In this document: piece after piece, positions 19,274 through 26,711 of the stretch
How positions within the stretch are numbered: the stretch's first letter is position 1
How the letters are laid out: the number at the start of each line of letters is the position of its first letter
From: Bifidobacterium sp. ESL0784
GTDB lineage: Bacteria; Actinomycetota; Actinomycetes; Actinomycetales; Bifidobacteriaceae
Assembly: GCF_029433295.1 (NCBI RefSeq)
Contig: NZ_JAQTHV010000004.1
Coordinates: 248,001 to 312,000 of the forward strand
DNA length: 64,000 bases
Direction of reading: 5' to 3'
The notes under the pieces: generated by a model
What the model saw: only the letters and a program-made list of their open reading frames with translations
Database searches by the model: none
Told to the model about the DNA's origin: nothing
Translations under genes and position numbers: made by a program

Positions 19274-19347
19274 CGGGATGTAGCGCAGTTTGGTAGCGCG
19301 CTTGCTTTGGGAGCAAGATGTCGCAGGTTCAAATCCTGTCATCCCGA
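19274..19347 (+). tRNA. Complete tRNA-Pro (anticodon TGG) carried by the ICE
   Basis: A 74-base tRNA with CGGGATG/CATCCCG acceptor stem, discriminator A and anticodon arm CTTGC-TTTGGGA-GCAAG; CCA is not encoded. It has its own likely -10 box TATACT at 19240-19245. Compared with the split host copy it differs only at one base pair of the anticodon stem (T19302-A19316 instead of C18934-G18948), so pairing is kept. It presumably replaces the tRNA destroyed by integration. Confidence 0.92.
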
Positions 19348-19353
19348 CTCATA

Positions 19354-19397
19354 AATCCCGGATTTTCAACGATTTGGTTTGTTGAAAATCCGGGATT
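19354..19397. terminator. Bidirectional terminator between tRNA-Pro and the integrase gene
   Basis: AATCCCGGATTTTCAAC and GTTGAAAATCCGGGATT form a perfect 17-bp stem with a 10-base loop. ATTTCTTTC follows on the plus strand. It can end both the tRNA transcript and the convergent integrase transcript. Confidence 0.8.
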
Positions 19398-19404
19398 ATT
19401 TCTT

Positions 19405-20694
19405 TCAGACACGATTGAACACGATTGCCTTGTCTCTCGCGTCGTTCACCGCGTCGGCTACTTCATTGAGCCGTTCGGGCCATAGCCCTGCATAGGTGTC
19501 GAGGGTTATGGTGGCGCTGGCATGGCCCAGTTGCTTCTGCAGTGTCTTCACATCGGCGCCATTGGCTATGGCGATTGAAGCGTATGAATGACGTAGGGAA
19601 TGAATGGTGATGCCTTCATCCTCCATTCCGGCAAAGTTGAGCGCTTTTCTCCATACCCGGTATCGCCAATTATGGACGTTGATCGGACCTCCCCGGGATG
19701 CCCTGAATACGAAATCGCTTTGTCTGCACCCGTTTACTTCGTTATGAAGTTGTCTCACTAGGAATGCCGGGATGGCCACATTTCGCGATTTTCCGCTTTT
19801 TGGTTTGCCCAATATGAGGTGCCCGTTTCCGTCTTCGGCCCATGTTCGTCTTATTTTGGCTTGTCTCGAATCAAGGTTGAGGTCACCGACCTGTAACGCC
19901 AATGCCTCGTCGATTCTTGTCCCTACATAGGCTTGCCAGCGAATCAGCAGTGAGTCGGTAGGGCGTCCTGCGTTGCCGGCCTCTTCGGCGATCAGCTCGA
20001 TTTCGGATATGTCGAGCAGCACCATGTCATCATTGTGGCTTTCGATTTTCGGTATGGTCACTCTTTTCAGGGGATTGGTCAGAGTCCATTGGTTGGATAC
20101 GGCGTATTCGAACACTCCACTCATCACCACTTTCACGATGTTGCGTATGCTCCGTGCGCTTAAGGGTTTGGGTTCACGCCCGTCGGGTAATTCCGCTGGG
20201 TAATTTCCTTCGGTCAGGCTTTTTACCCATTGCTGGAGAGCGGGTATGGTAAATCCGCGCAGGGGTGTGGTGCCCCATTTTGGATTTATGTATACTCGCA
20301 GTTCTCGTTTGTAGCGGCCGAAAGTGCCGGGCCGAATGTCGAGCTTTGTGGTGAGCCATTGCTCGGCAACCTCGCTGAAGATACGGCTCTCTTGATGAGG
20401 GTCGTGATAGCGTCCCTGCCTGACATCGTCTTCCATACCGGCTTCATAGGCTTCTGCGTCGGACAACTTTTCGAACGCCTTGCTCTTCTGAATCTTCGTG
20501 CCGTCCGGGCGGAGTAGATACCAGCGAGCCCTCCAACGTTTGCCGGTGCCGTATAGGCTTGACCTCCATTTCTCCGGCACTCGGGCCTTGTATGGGTCGC
20601 GTGCGTTTGCAAGGCTGCGTTTCGCGGCTGGTGTTGCTGTGGTTCCGTCATCGGCTGTTTTCAACCATCTGTCGTCGATGAAAACTCGTGCCAT
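19405..20694 (-). CDS. int: Tyrosine recombinase / ICE integrase
   Basis: This 429-aa protein has an N-terminal arm-binding region, a SAM-like core-binding domain (about residues 105-200) and a C-terminal catalytic domain. Catalytic residues are visible as Arg in YVGTRIDEAL, Lys in KPKSGKSRNV, HSLRHSYAS (HxxR), LGHAS and the nucleophile Tyr in LDTYAGLWP. It would integrate the element into tRNA-Pro and, with an excisionase, excise it. The canonical TGLR around the first Arg is VGTR here. It reads toward the left end of the element and shares a probable transcript with the HTH gene upstream (42-bp gap). Its 3' end overlaps a third AGACACGAT repeat. Confidence 0.93.
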   Translation of the reverse strand: MARVFIDDRWLKTADDGTTATPAAKRSLANARDPYKARVPEKWRSSLYGTGKRWRARWYLLRPDGTKIQKSKAFEKLSDAEAYEAGMEDDVRQGRYHDPHQESRIFSEVAEQWLTTKLDIRPGTFGRYKRELRVYINPKWGTTPLRGFTIPALQQWVKSLTEGNYPAELPDGREPKPLSARSIRNIVKVVMSGVFEYAVSNQWTLTNPLKRVTIPKIESHNDDMVLLDISEIELIAEEAGNAGRPTDSLLIRWQAYVGTRIDEALALQVGDLNLDSRQAKIRRTWAEDGNGHLILGKPKSGKSRNVAIPAFLVRQLHNEVNGCRQSDFVFRASRGGPINVHNWRYRVWRKALNFAGMEDEGITIHSLRHSYASIAIANGADVKTLQKQLGHASATITLDTYAGLWPERLNEVADAVNDARDKAIVFNRV

Positions 20695-20736
20695 AGCTGT
20701 TGTGATTCCTTTCGCGCGACGCGCGCGGAACCTCCT

Positions 20737-21009
20737 TTAAGGGTTCGTCTGCTGCGTCGTGTCTGCGCGCTCCGGACGGTGCGAGTCGAGCAACCCAGTT
20801 GGGGTGATCTGCCAAAGCTGGCACATCGCCTCGATGTCGCTTAATGCCCACTCCTGGTTGTCGTTGACTCGTTGGCGTACGTATGTCGCCCCGCGTCCGA
20901 TGCGCTTGGCGAGTTCAGTTCCTGAAATTCGCCGTATTCCCATCTCGGCCCTTACCGCCGCTGACACCTCACGACCGAAAGGGCTAATTTCGATTTTCTT
21001 TCTGCCCAT
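20737..21009 (-). CDS. Small helix-turn-helix regulator upstream of int
   Basis: A 90-aa protein with an XRE-like helix-turn-helix (SGTELAKRIGRGATYVRQRVNDNQEWALSDIEAM, described by its TELAKR...YVRQR core). TATGAT on the minus strand ends six bases before the ATG and there is no Shine-Dalgarno sequence, so the mRNA may be leaderless. It is divergent from the HTH gene at 21123 across an operator-rich gap, like a phage-type repressor, and it is cotranscribed with int. It may regulate integration and excision. Confidence 0.7.
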   Translation of the reverse strand: MGRKKIEISPFGREVSAAVRAEMGIRRISGTELAKRIGRGATYVRQRVNDNQEWALSDIEAMCQLWQITPTGLLDSHRPERADTTQQTNP

Positions 21010-21122
21010 ACGACCATCATAGCGCGTTTTTACGCTCCTACGCGCGTATTTTTAAAAAACACCGTCTGTTAAATTGACATTTACGCGTAAATACGCGAAT
21101 AATTTCTTGTTTGGAGGTTTAA
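21010..21122. promoter_or_regulatory. Divergent promoter/operator switch of the ICE
   Basis: On the plus strand TTGACA (21074-21079) and AATAAT (21098-21103) are 18 bp apart, and the spacer holds the perfect 12-bp palindrome TTTACGCGTAAA (21080-21091). A second palindrome, TACGCGCGTA (21039-21048), lies toward the minus-strand gene. ACGCG also recurs at 21021-21035 and 21093-21097. This arrangement resembles a two-way repressor-controlled switch. Confidence 0.6.
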
Positions 21123-21428
21123 ATGAGAAGCTACACACTCAGCAAGACGGTCGCCTCGCGACTTCGAGCCTTGATGGGTGCGCAGCGCATCCGAGTTGCA
21201 GAGCTATCGCGCGCCTGGGGTCAGTCTGCGGACATGACCTCGCGCAGGCTCAATGGTGATGTCGAGATTAGGCTCGGCGAGATCGGCATATTTGCGCAGC
21301 TCACCGGTTATCGGCCAGACGAATTTCTTGCCGATCGGTTTGAAGTGAAACTGAACCCTGCAAATGGTCCAATTCGGAAAGAAACGGGCCGTCAAAGGGG
21401 AACGGGGAGGGTCTATGGAAGCCGATAA
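21123..21428 (+). CDS. Small HTH DNA-binding protein
   Basis: A 101-aa protein beginning MRSYTLSKTVASRLRALMG with an XRE-type helix-turn-helix (IRVAELSRAWGQSADMTSRRLNG region). GGAGG lies 6 bases before the ATG, under a consensus-like promoter. It overlaps the next gene by 14 bp, so both are probably translated together. It is most likely a regulator of the excision/transfer switch, an inference from position. Confidence 0.6.
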   Translation: MRSYTLSKTVASRLRALMGAQRIRVAELSRAWGQSADMTSRRLNGDVEIRLGEIGIFAQLTGYRPDEFLADRFEVKLNPANGPIRKETGRQRGTGRVYGSR

Positions 21429-21645
21429 CGACATATTCGCAGCGGTAGCGCAGGAATTGCGGCCACTGAACACCACGAAGGACATTCATGACATCATCGG
21501 AATACCGGAATCGACCCTTTCCGAGTGGAGGGGTTCCGGAATCGGTCCGCAATGGGTGAAGATAGGCCGAAGAGTCATGTACCCGAAGGAGGAGATAATA
21601 GCCTGTCTTCGGGCGAACCTGCATACTAACCGAGAGGAATACTGA
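21415..21645 (+). CDS. Excisionase-like HTH protein
   Basis: A 76-aa protein whose STLSEWRGSGIGPQWVKIGRR-type core is the MerR-like winged helix of excisionase/AlpA proteins, in which a helix is followed by GPxxxKIGRRVxYxKEE. The start at 21415 follows GGGGAGGG; an upstream in-frame codon at 21364 lies inside the preceding gene without a ribosome site. It is the best candidate for the ICE's Xis, which bends the att DNA and biases the integrase toward excision. Confidence 0.65.
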   Translation: MEADNDIFAAVAQELRPLNTTKDIHDIIGIPESTLSEWRGSGIGPQWVKIGRRVMYPKEEIIACLRANLHTNREEY

Positions 21646-21717
21646 GGATGGGAAGCAAATCAACTGTTGTTCAGATTTGTAATTCGCAGCTGCTTCTCAC
21701 TTGTTTTCGCAATGGTG

Positions 21718-22008
21718 CTAGTCGGCTTGCCCGTTCAGGCTTGCCTTTACGCTTCTCATTAGTCTGTCGTCAAGCAGCGATTGAACGCTTGTCCCTAGAA
21801 ACTCCGCAGTTTCAGCGAGATCGGGAACCGTCCATACGGTACTGCATTTCATTTTCGCGTACAAGGACTGGCGTGTTATGCCCAACGCAGCTGCCAGAGA
21901 CGCTTTCGACAGCTTTCGGTCGGCAAGCAGCGCTGCGACGTTCCATGAAACGACGCGCTGCTCGTAACCGCCTGCAGGCTCTCTGTCGTCTTGTTTCTTG
22001 TCTGTCAT
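21718..22008 (-). CDS. XRE-family HTH regulator
   Basis: A 96-aa protein with a Cro/CI helix-turn-helix (LSKASLAAALGITRQSLYAKM) in the middle. ATG 22008 is preceded by AGGGAA; a GTG at 22041 in frame has no such site. Its promoter (22044-22072) is close to consensus, suggesting steady expression like an immunity repressor. It is convergent to the excisionase-like gene. Confidence 0.7.
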   Translation of the reverse strand: MTDKKQDDREPAGGYEQRVVSWNVAALLADRKLSKASLAAALGITRQSLYAKMKCSTVWTVPDLAETAEFLGTSVQSLLDDRLMRSVKASLNGQAD

Positions 22009-22043
22009 GGATTCCCTGTTCTGCTGCCGATGATGCGACACTC

Positions 22044-22072
22044 ATTTTAAGGCAACACTTGAAAAGAGTCAA
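22044..22072 (-). promoter_or_regulatory. Promoter of the XRE regulator gene
   Basis: On the minus strand TTGACT (22067-22072), a 17-bp spacer and TAAAAT (22044-22049) give a good housekeeping promoter. Confidence 0.65.
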
Positions 22073-22452
22073 ACAACATATTACTATGACAGTTGTAAAC
22101 TTACAAAGACTATTTTAAACTGACGTTTGCCGTTTCCTGCCCAGGGCGGTGAAAGTCGGAGAAAGGGGGCTGTCTTCCGCCGTGCCCACGACGAAAGACA
22201 GCTATGCAATAACAATCCGCAGCGTTTTCGGGTCTTCTTTGGTAGGGATTCCCGAAAACGGTGCTTTGCATTGTCAGGAGTGTCATCGCACATGTTGAAG
22301 TGTATCAGGCGGTCGGGGACGGTATGCTCTCCCGCCGCATCCTATGTTATCCGTTTCATGATTGGCCATGGTCGGACGCCTGCATCCCCTCCGGGCGAGT
22401 CTGTCGGCCGGGCCGCATGCATGCTCGCGCATCCTTCCTCGGGAGGACGGCG
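22073..22452. other. Structured noncoding stretch before the replication-like block
   Basis: No credible gene is seen. Two hairpins stand out: GCTGTCTT (22169-22176) with AAGACAGC (22195-22202), and CGTTTTCGGG (22223-22232) with CCCGAAAACG (22251-22260). Both are perfect. The region could hold a promoter with a structured leader, a small RNA or an origin for the downstream HTH protein. Confidence 0.4.
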
Positions 22453-22689
22453 TTGAATGCGCGGGGGCGTGGTCTCCGTCCGGTTCTTCTGTGGCTGGCC
22501 GTCTGGGTAACGGGGCCTTTGTTGTTCGCGGTCGGTGCGGTGCTGATCCGCATGGTCTGCCGTCATGTATGGGGTCTTCGTATTGGGTGGATGGTGGCGG
22601 CATCGCTGTCGGTGTTTACGGTTTCCGCGCCTTGCCTGTCGCTCCTGTGGCTGTTGTGCCGCGGGGACGGGAAGGGGCGGAAGCAATGA
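22453..22689 (+). CDS. Small two-helix membrane protein (TTG start)
   Basis: A 78-aa reading frame with two hydrophobic helices (about residues 10-33 and 45-66) and a basic tail ending GDGKGRKQ. I chose the TTG at 22453 because GGGAGG precedes it by 6 bases; earlier ATG codons at 22324 and 22417 lack good sites. Its stop overlaps the next start in an ATGA, pointing to coupled translation. The function is unknown. Confidence 0.45.
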   Translation: MNARGRGLRPVLLWLAVWVTGPLLFAVGAVLIRMVCRHVWGLRIGWMVAASLSVFTVSAPCLSLLWLLCRGDGKGRKQ

Positions 22690-23996
22690 GCTGGCAGTGT
22701 ACGTCGTGGGCTTTGCGCGAGGCCCCTTGCCCGAACGCCTCGGCTCGTCTGGTCCTGATTGCCTTGGCCGACCGGTGCCAGCCGGATGGCAGGTCGGCAT
22801 GGCCGACCATCGAGACCCTGACGGCCGAGGCGCATTGTTCAAGGGCAACCGTCAAACGAGCCCTTCACGACATGGAGGTGCTCGGCGTCATCCGCCGTGG
22901 CGACCAGGACCTCGCGCGCCATGACGAGCACGGCCGCTGGCTTGCCCCGCAATGGAGGCCCATCGTGTGGGAGTGCTGCATGAACGTGGCCTTGGAAAAG
23001 GTCAGCGAGAAACCCGGCCGGAAGGCCAGGGCGGAACGCGAAGGCAGGAAAGGCCGAGGGCTCACAACGAGCCCTCAACATGCTGAACCTGAAAGACCGG
23101 ATTCCGGCGGGTCCAAAATGAGCCCGCAGACGGAACCGGGTTCCGACCATGGTGAACCCGCAAGAAGGTACGTCGGTGAGCCGTCCGGAGGGTTCACCGG
23201 TGAGCCACTTGATAGGAAGACAGATATCACAACAAATAGAACAAATACCCCTCTCTCCCTACGGGAGACCTCCCCGCAAGGGGAGGCCACACTCCGGAAT
23301 GAAACCAAGAAAAGCGAGAAGAGTGAGGAAGACGTTGAGGCCGAGAGACTGTGTGCGGTGATGGCCGAGGCCATGCGCCGCGAACCGAAACTGCCGGTGC
23401 CCCCGGTATTGGAAGCAACGGCTAACCCGTCCCGTCCGCGACGCCGGGAGCTTGCGGCGGCGAACCGTCTGATTGCCGTACAGGGGCTTGCCCGTTGCCG
23501 AGTGGTCGCGCAATGGGCGCTGCTTCCGGCCGACGGCACGCACGGTTCGCCCCGCGACGGCTTCTGGCGCAAGGTCATCGCCGGCCCCGCCGCGCTGGAA
23601 CGCAAATGGGACCGGGTCGTCGCACAGATGGCATGCGATCCGAAAGGGGCCGTGATGCTGGCACAGGCCGGTGCCGGCCCGGGCGAACGCCACCGGGCCA
23701 TCAAGGTCTCCACGCCCAACGCCAGGGCCGTTCCGGTCTGGGGTGCGGGAGAGTTCCACACCACCGACTCCCAGACGCATATAGACGGCGACCTGCCCGG
23801 CTCCCAATGTCCGCTGTGCCGATACGACGAAAGGAACCGCGAGACCCACGGACTCGGCAGACGCAACGCCGAGGCCAGAAAAGCCCAGGAAAACGCCAAA
23901 ACGAAATCCGACAAGGCGAAAGACCATCGCCGGTTCCATTTCATCGGCGGTGAAGGATACTGCAGGCAACTGGCCGGGAGAGGAAATGCATCATGA
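22686..23996 (+). CDS. HTH protein, probable replication initiator-like protein of the ICE
   Basis: A 436-aa protein that begins MSWQCTSWALREAPCP and has a winged helix-turn-helix of the helix_turn_helix_36/RepA-like type (TIETLTAEAHCSRATVKRALHDMEVLGVI). A long polar linker follows, and the C-terminal half has a possible zinc site (QCPLCRYDERNRETH). This architecture is common in plasmid and ICE proteins that resemble replication initiators. Direct evidence for replication is lacking. It overlaps both neighbours by 4 bases. Confidence 0.55.
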   Translation: MSWQCTSWALREAPCPNASARLVLIALADRCQPDGRSAWPTIETLTAEAHCSRATVKRALHDMEVLGVIRRGDQDLARHDEHGRWLAPQWRPIVWECCMNVALEKVSEKPGRKARAEREGRKGRGLTTSPQHAEPERPDSGGSKMSPQTEPGSDHGEPARRYVGEPSGGFTGEPLDRKTDITTNRTNTPLSLRETSPQGEATLRNETKKSEKSEEDVEAERLCAVMAEAMRREPKLPVPPVLEATANPSRPRRRELAAANRLIAVQGLARCRVVAQWALLPADGTHGSPRDGFWRKVIAGPAALERKWDRVVAQMACDPKGAVMLAQAGAGPGERHRAIKVSTPNARAVPVWGAGEFHTTDSQTHIDGDLPGSQCPLCRYDERNRETHGLGRRNAEARKAQENAKTKSDKAKDHRRFHFIGGEGYCRQLAGRGNAS

Positions 23997-24460
23997 ACAT
24001 CACCGGTAATCAGGGCAGCCATACGCCTCTGTGCCGCCAGTTCCCTAGACGTTGGGCCGACCGCCTGTGGGGCTTGGACGAGGAACTGACCGGCACCAGG
24101 ACGGGCCGCGAGCTCGCGAGGGCCGGCGCGCTGATCTGCCGGGAATGCCCGGTGAGGGTCGTATGCCTCGCTTCGGCCATCGTGCGCAAGGACCGTTCCG
24201 GCATCCTCGGCGGGCTGTCATGGACGATGCGCAAACAGGTCGCCCGGCTCGCCGCCCTCGACGGGCTGCAACCGGAAGGCTCCGAACGCAAAAGAACCAT
24301 GGACCTCGCCCGATGGCTCGCAGCGCACCCCGATGCCGTCGCCAAGGCCAGAAGCATCGAGTCGCGCAACAGGGCTTTCCGGCGCACCGTCGAGAAAGCC
24401 GCCAAAGCTGAGGGCAACGCCGAAGGCGAAGTGCGGTCGGCCCAGTCAGCGCTCTTCTGA
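23993..24460 (+). CDS. WhiB-family iron-sulfur regulator
   Basis: This 155-aa protein has the four-cysteine WhiB pattern: Cys14, then CRECPVRVVC (CxxCx5C, residues 49-58), followed by GILGGLSWTMRK, the G-[IVW]-x-G-G turn and basic region. WhiB proteins bind a 4Fe-4S cluster and act with sigma factors. They are confined to actinobacteria and their phages and plasmids. The 70-residue basic, Ala-rich C-terminal extension is unusual. Its start overlaps the stop of the preceding gene (ATGA). It may tune ICE transcription to redox state. Confidence 0.75.
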   Translation: MNITGNQGSHTPLCRQFPRRWADRLWGLDEELTGTRTGRELARAGALICRECPVRVVCLASAIVRKDRSGILGGLSWTMRKQVARLAALDGLQPEGSERKRTMDLARWLAAHPDAVAKARSIESRNRAFRRTVEKAAKAEGNAEGEVRSAQSALF

Positions 24461-24504
24461 CGGGCGGAACCCGGCTTGCAGCGGATACCGGGATACGAAA
24501 TCAG

Positions 24505-24582
24505 GAAATCATGATTTCGGGATATCAAGCATTCATGAAAACAAGAAATAAATAAATCAATAAATCAGGAAAGAGGGAAACC
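24505..24582. repeat. AT-rich repeats upstream of parA
   Basis: GAAATCATGATTTC (24505-24518) is a perfect 14-bp palindrome. ATTCATGAA (24531-24539) and AATAAATC repeats follow up to the parA ribosome site. The ATTCATGAA motif returns after the ribbon-helix-helix gene (25434-25459) and before the surface-protein gene (26527-26535). These are candidate partition or operator sites. Confidence 0.45.
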
Positions 24583-25194
24583 ATGAGAATAGCGATAGCG
24601 AACGCGAAGGGCGGGGTCGCCAAGACCACCACCGCCATATATCTGGCGACCGCCGTCACCGACCGGTACGGGGAGACGACGGCCACGGTGTACGATGCCG
24701 ACCCGCAAAGCTCGGCCAGCCTATGGGCCGACGCCGCCGAGACCGACGGCACGGGACTGGGCTTCGAGGTCCGACCCGCCAACCTGAGCACCTTGGGACG
24801 GCTCGCCGCGCAGGGGCACGGGGGCTGGGATTTCGTTGACGCGCCGCCGCAGGGGCGGCTGCTTGAGGCGTCGATCAGGTCGGCGGATTTCGTCGTCATC
24901 CCGACCTCGGACTCCCCGCTGGATTTGCAGCAGGCATGGGCCATGCTCGACGAGGCGAGGAAGACCACCAGCGCGGCCGTGCTCATCGTCCGTGCCGAAC
25001 GGAACACCACCGCCTTCAAACAGACCGAACAGGCGCTGCGCGATGCGGCCACACCGCGTTTCGACACGGTGATACCCAAACGCCAGGAAATCAAGAAGGC
25101 CCTGGGATCAAGGCCCGCCAGAACCTACGAGTACCGGGACCTGCTGAACGAACTCGAACAGGTACGCCGCGACATGACAGGGGAGGAACGCTGA
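24583..25194 (+). CDS. parA: ParA-family partition ATPase
   Basis: A 203-aa protein with deviant Walker A KGGVAKTTTA at residues 10-19, YDADPQSSAS (Walker A') and WDFVDAPPQGR (Walker B region), the compact layout of plasmid ParA/Soj-like ATPases without an N-terminal HTH. It would position or retain the ICE circle during division, with the next gene as partner. AGGAAAGAGGG precedes the ATG. The last base of its stop codon is the first base of the next start. Confidence 0.85.
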   Translation: MRIAIANAKGGVAKTTTAIYLATAVTDRYGETTATVYDADPQSSASLWADAAETDGTGLGFEVRPANLSTLGRLAAQGHGGWDFVDAPPQGRLLEASIRSADFVVIPTSDSPLDLQQAWAMLDEARKTTSAAVLIVRAERNTTAFKQTEQALRDAATPRFDTVIPKRQEIKKALGSRPARTYEYRDLLNELEQVRRDMTGEER

Positions 25195-25430
25195 TGCAAG
25201 GCAACTACACGCCGATACGACGAGACTCCTCGCCGCTGAAGGATGTCCTCAATCCGCAGCTCGACGACAAGGGCGCAAACGGTACATCAGAACGGAAGGT
25301 CATGCTCTCGCTGCGCGTGCCGGCCACATTGAAACGTCGGTTCAAGGCCGAAGCTTCTGCGCAGGGCAGGCGCATGGAGAAATGCCTCATAGAGGCGCTC
25401 AACGGATGGCTGGAAAGCCAGCAATCATGA
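25194..25430 (+). CDS. Ribbon-helix-helix partner of ParA
   Basis: A 78-aa protein whose C-terminal half (VMLSLRVPATLKRRFKAEAS...) is a MetJ/Arc/CopG-type ribbon-helix-helix, followed by the helix MEKCLIEALNGWLES. GGGGAGG is upstream and the ATG overlaps the parA stop. In plasmids such proteins act as the centromere-binding ParB analogue and as repressor of the operon. The flanking ATTCATGAA repeats are plausible binding sites. Confidence 0.65.
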   Translation: MQGNYTPIRRDSSPLKDVLNPQLDDKGANGTSERKVMLSLRVPATLKRRFKAEASAQGRRMEKCLIEALNGWLESQQS

Positions 25431-25433
25431 AAA

Positions 25434-25459
25434 CATGAATTCAAGGAATCATGAATTCA
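25434..25459. repeat. Direct repeat after the parA operon
   Basis: CATGAATTCA occurs at 25434-25443 and 25450-25459 with a 16-bp period. The same core appears upstream of parA and at 26523-26535. Candidate binding site for the ribbon-helix-helix protein. Confidence 0.4.
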
Positions 25460-25561
25460 CGAAAACAGGATATGCAGCGGCAGGCGTGCGTGCGTGTGCC
25501 GCTTCCGAACCTATGCGACCATATAACAGATCATCGGGAAACGAACACAAAGGGCAGGGTA

Positions 25562-26476
25562 GTGAACGAAAAGAGCAGCGAGGCAAAGGAAGCCCCGGAA
25601 AAACCCAAAGGAAACAGGACGTGGAAGACGGTCGGCGCAATCGTCGCGGCCATCGCTCTGGTCGTATCCGGCACGGCAGGATGGATGGCGTACCAGCACG
25701 AACGTGAAACGGCAAGCTCGGCATGCCGGCATGATGCCTCAGCCTTGCGGAAGACGATGAAGACGTATGCCGGACTGCTGAAAGGCGAGGCACACGCGAT
25801 GGCGACGCTCGACCCATCCACAGTGGCCGACCCGCACACCATCACAGTGTTGGCGAAAAAACTCAATGAGAAACAGCCGAAAACAGTATCCTGCGACGCT
25901 GACGGCATTTCGGCAATGAAAGCCGCCGACACCTCGGCACGAGATGCCGGAGATTGGTACAGGCTTCATCTGACCGGGCTACGCAAAGCAACGAAAGCTG
26001 TCAAGGATTCCCGGACTGACAAGACCATCGAGCAGGCCAAACAGATGCTTAAGGATTCGGAAGGGAAAGTGCAGGACGAAGCCGTTCGCGACAGACTCGC
26101 CAAAGCCATCGAATCCAGAAACGACGCGCAGATCGTCCAAGCCATGAACGACGTCAATGCAGACATACAAGCCAGACAAGCCGCCGACGCACAAGCCCAA
26201 GCCAATACGGCCGTCCAACAGTCGGCGGCAAAGCGGGGTACGGAAGGTTCGACAGGTGAAACATCCGGAGACCGGACGCCCGCATACCGGCGACCAAACG
26301 GGAACATACTACGCCCAGGAACGCCGTCACATCCCTCTCCGTCACAACCATCACCGGGCTCGCAGGCTCCTCCATCCTCTGCTGGGCAGAAGCCCGGCTG
26401 GGACGGAACCGTGAACTTCGACGGCACGGACGACACCAGCGGCGCATGGCACAACATTTCAATACCGACCGAATAA
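25562..26476 (+). CDS. Membrane-anchored, mostly extracellular protein of the transfer region
   Basis: From GTG 25562 this 304-aa protein has a charged N-terminus, one membrane helix (about residues 20-42, VGAIVAAIALVVSGTAGWMAY) and a long helical, Ala/Lys-rich outer part. A Pro/Ser-rich C-terminal tail ends in WDGTVNFDGTDD. I do not recognise a family. GGGCAGGG precedes the GTG; ATG 25451 in frame is possible but lies within the repeats. Its place ahead of the surface protein and secretion genes suggests a part of the envelope-spanning transfer machine. Confidence 0.5.
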   Translation: MNEKSSEAKEAPEKPKGNRTWKTVGAIVAAIALVVSGTAGWMAYQHERETASSACRHDASALRKTMKTYAGLLKGEAHAMATLDPSTVADPHTITVLAKKLNEKQPKTVSCDADGISAMKAADTSARDAGDWYRLHLTGLRKATKAVKDSRTDKTIEQAKQMLKDSEGKVQDEAVRDRLAKAIESRNDAQIVQAMNDVNADIQARQAADAQAQANTAVQQSAAKRGTEGSTGETSGDRTPAYRRPNGNILRPGTPSHPSPSQPSPGSQAPPSSAGQKPGWDGTVNFDGTDDTSGAWHNISIPTE

Positions 26477-26498
26477 CCTTAGGCGGATACAAGTTTTC

Positions 26499-26535
26499 TT
26501 GAAAGCTTGAAAGCTTGAAAGCGTGAATTCATGAA
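26499..26535. repeat. TTGAAAGC triple repeat plus ATTCATGAA motif
   Basis: TTGAAAGC is repeated three times head to tail (26499-26522), then GTGAATTCATGAA (26523-26535). It shares the ATTCATGAA core with the two repeat blocks around the parA operon. Confidence 0.45.
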
Positions 26536-26665
26536 CTGCCGGATTCCAATACCCGGTCTGTGAGTAGAACCCAGTCCGTCCAATTCCGTGCTCCAAAAGG
26601 GAAGAATGGTCCGGTCCCGTAGCGGGTGAGAACGAGATTCCCTCTGTCTATCCCTTCCGGGATTC

Positions 26666-26688
26666 GCTTCGGGGAACGTCCCCGAAGC
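26666..26688 (+). promoter_or_regulatory. Strong hairpin just before the surface-protein gene
   Basis: GCTTCGGGGA-ACG-TCCCCGAAGC is a perfect 10-bp stem with a 3-base loop, 23 bases before the start codon. CCTTTCTGG follows, so it could act as an attenuator or as an mRNA-stabilising structure. Confidence 0.4.
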
Positions 26689-26711
26689 CCTTTCTGGAAC
26701 AGGAGCAAAGA

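Noticed and set aside
21648-22118. 156-residue plus-strand frame opposite the XRE regulator
   Set aside because: GAGG precedes its ATG, but the protein has no domain and is antisense to a gene with a good promoter and HTH.
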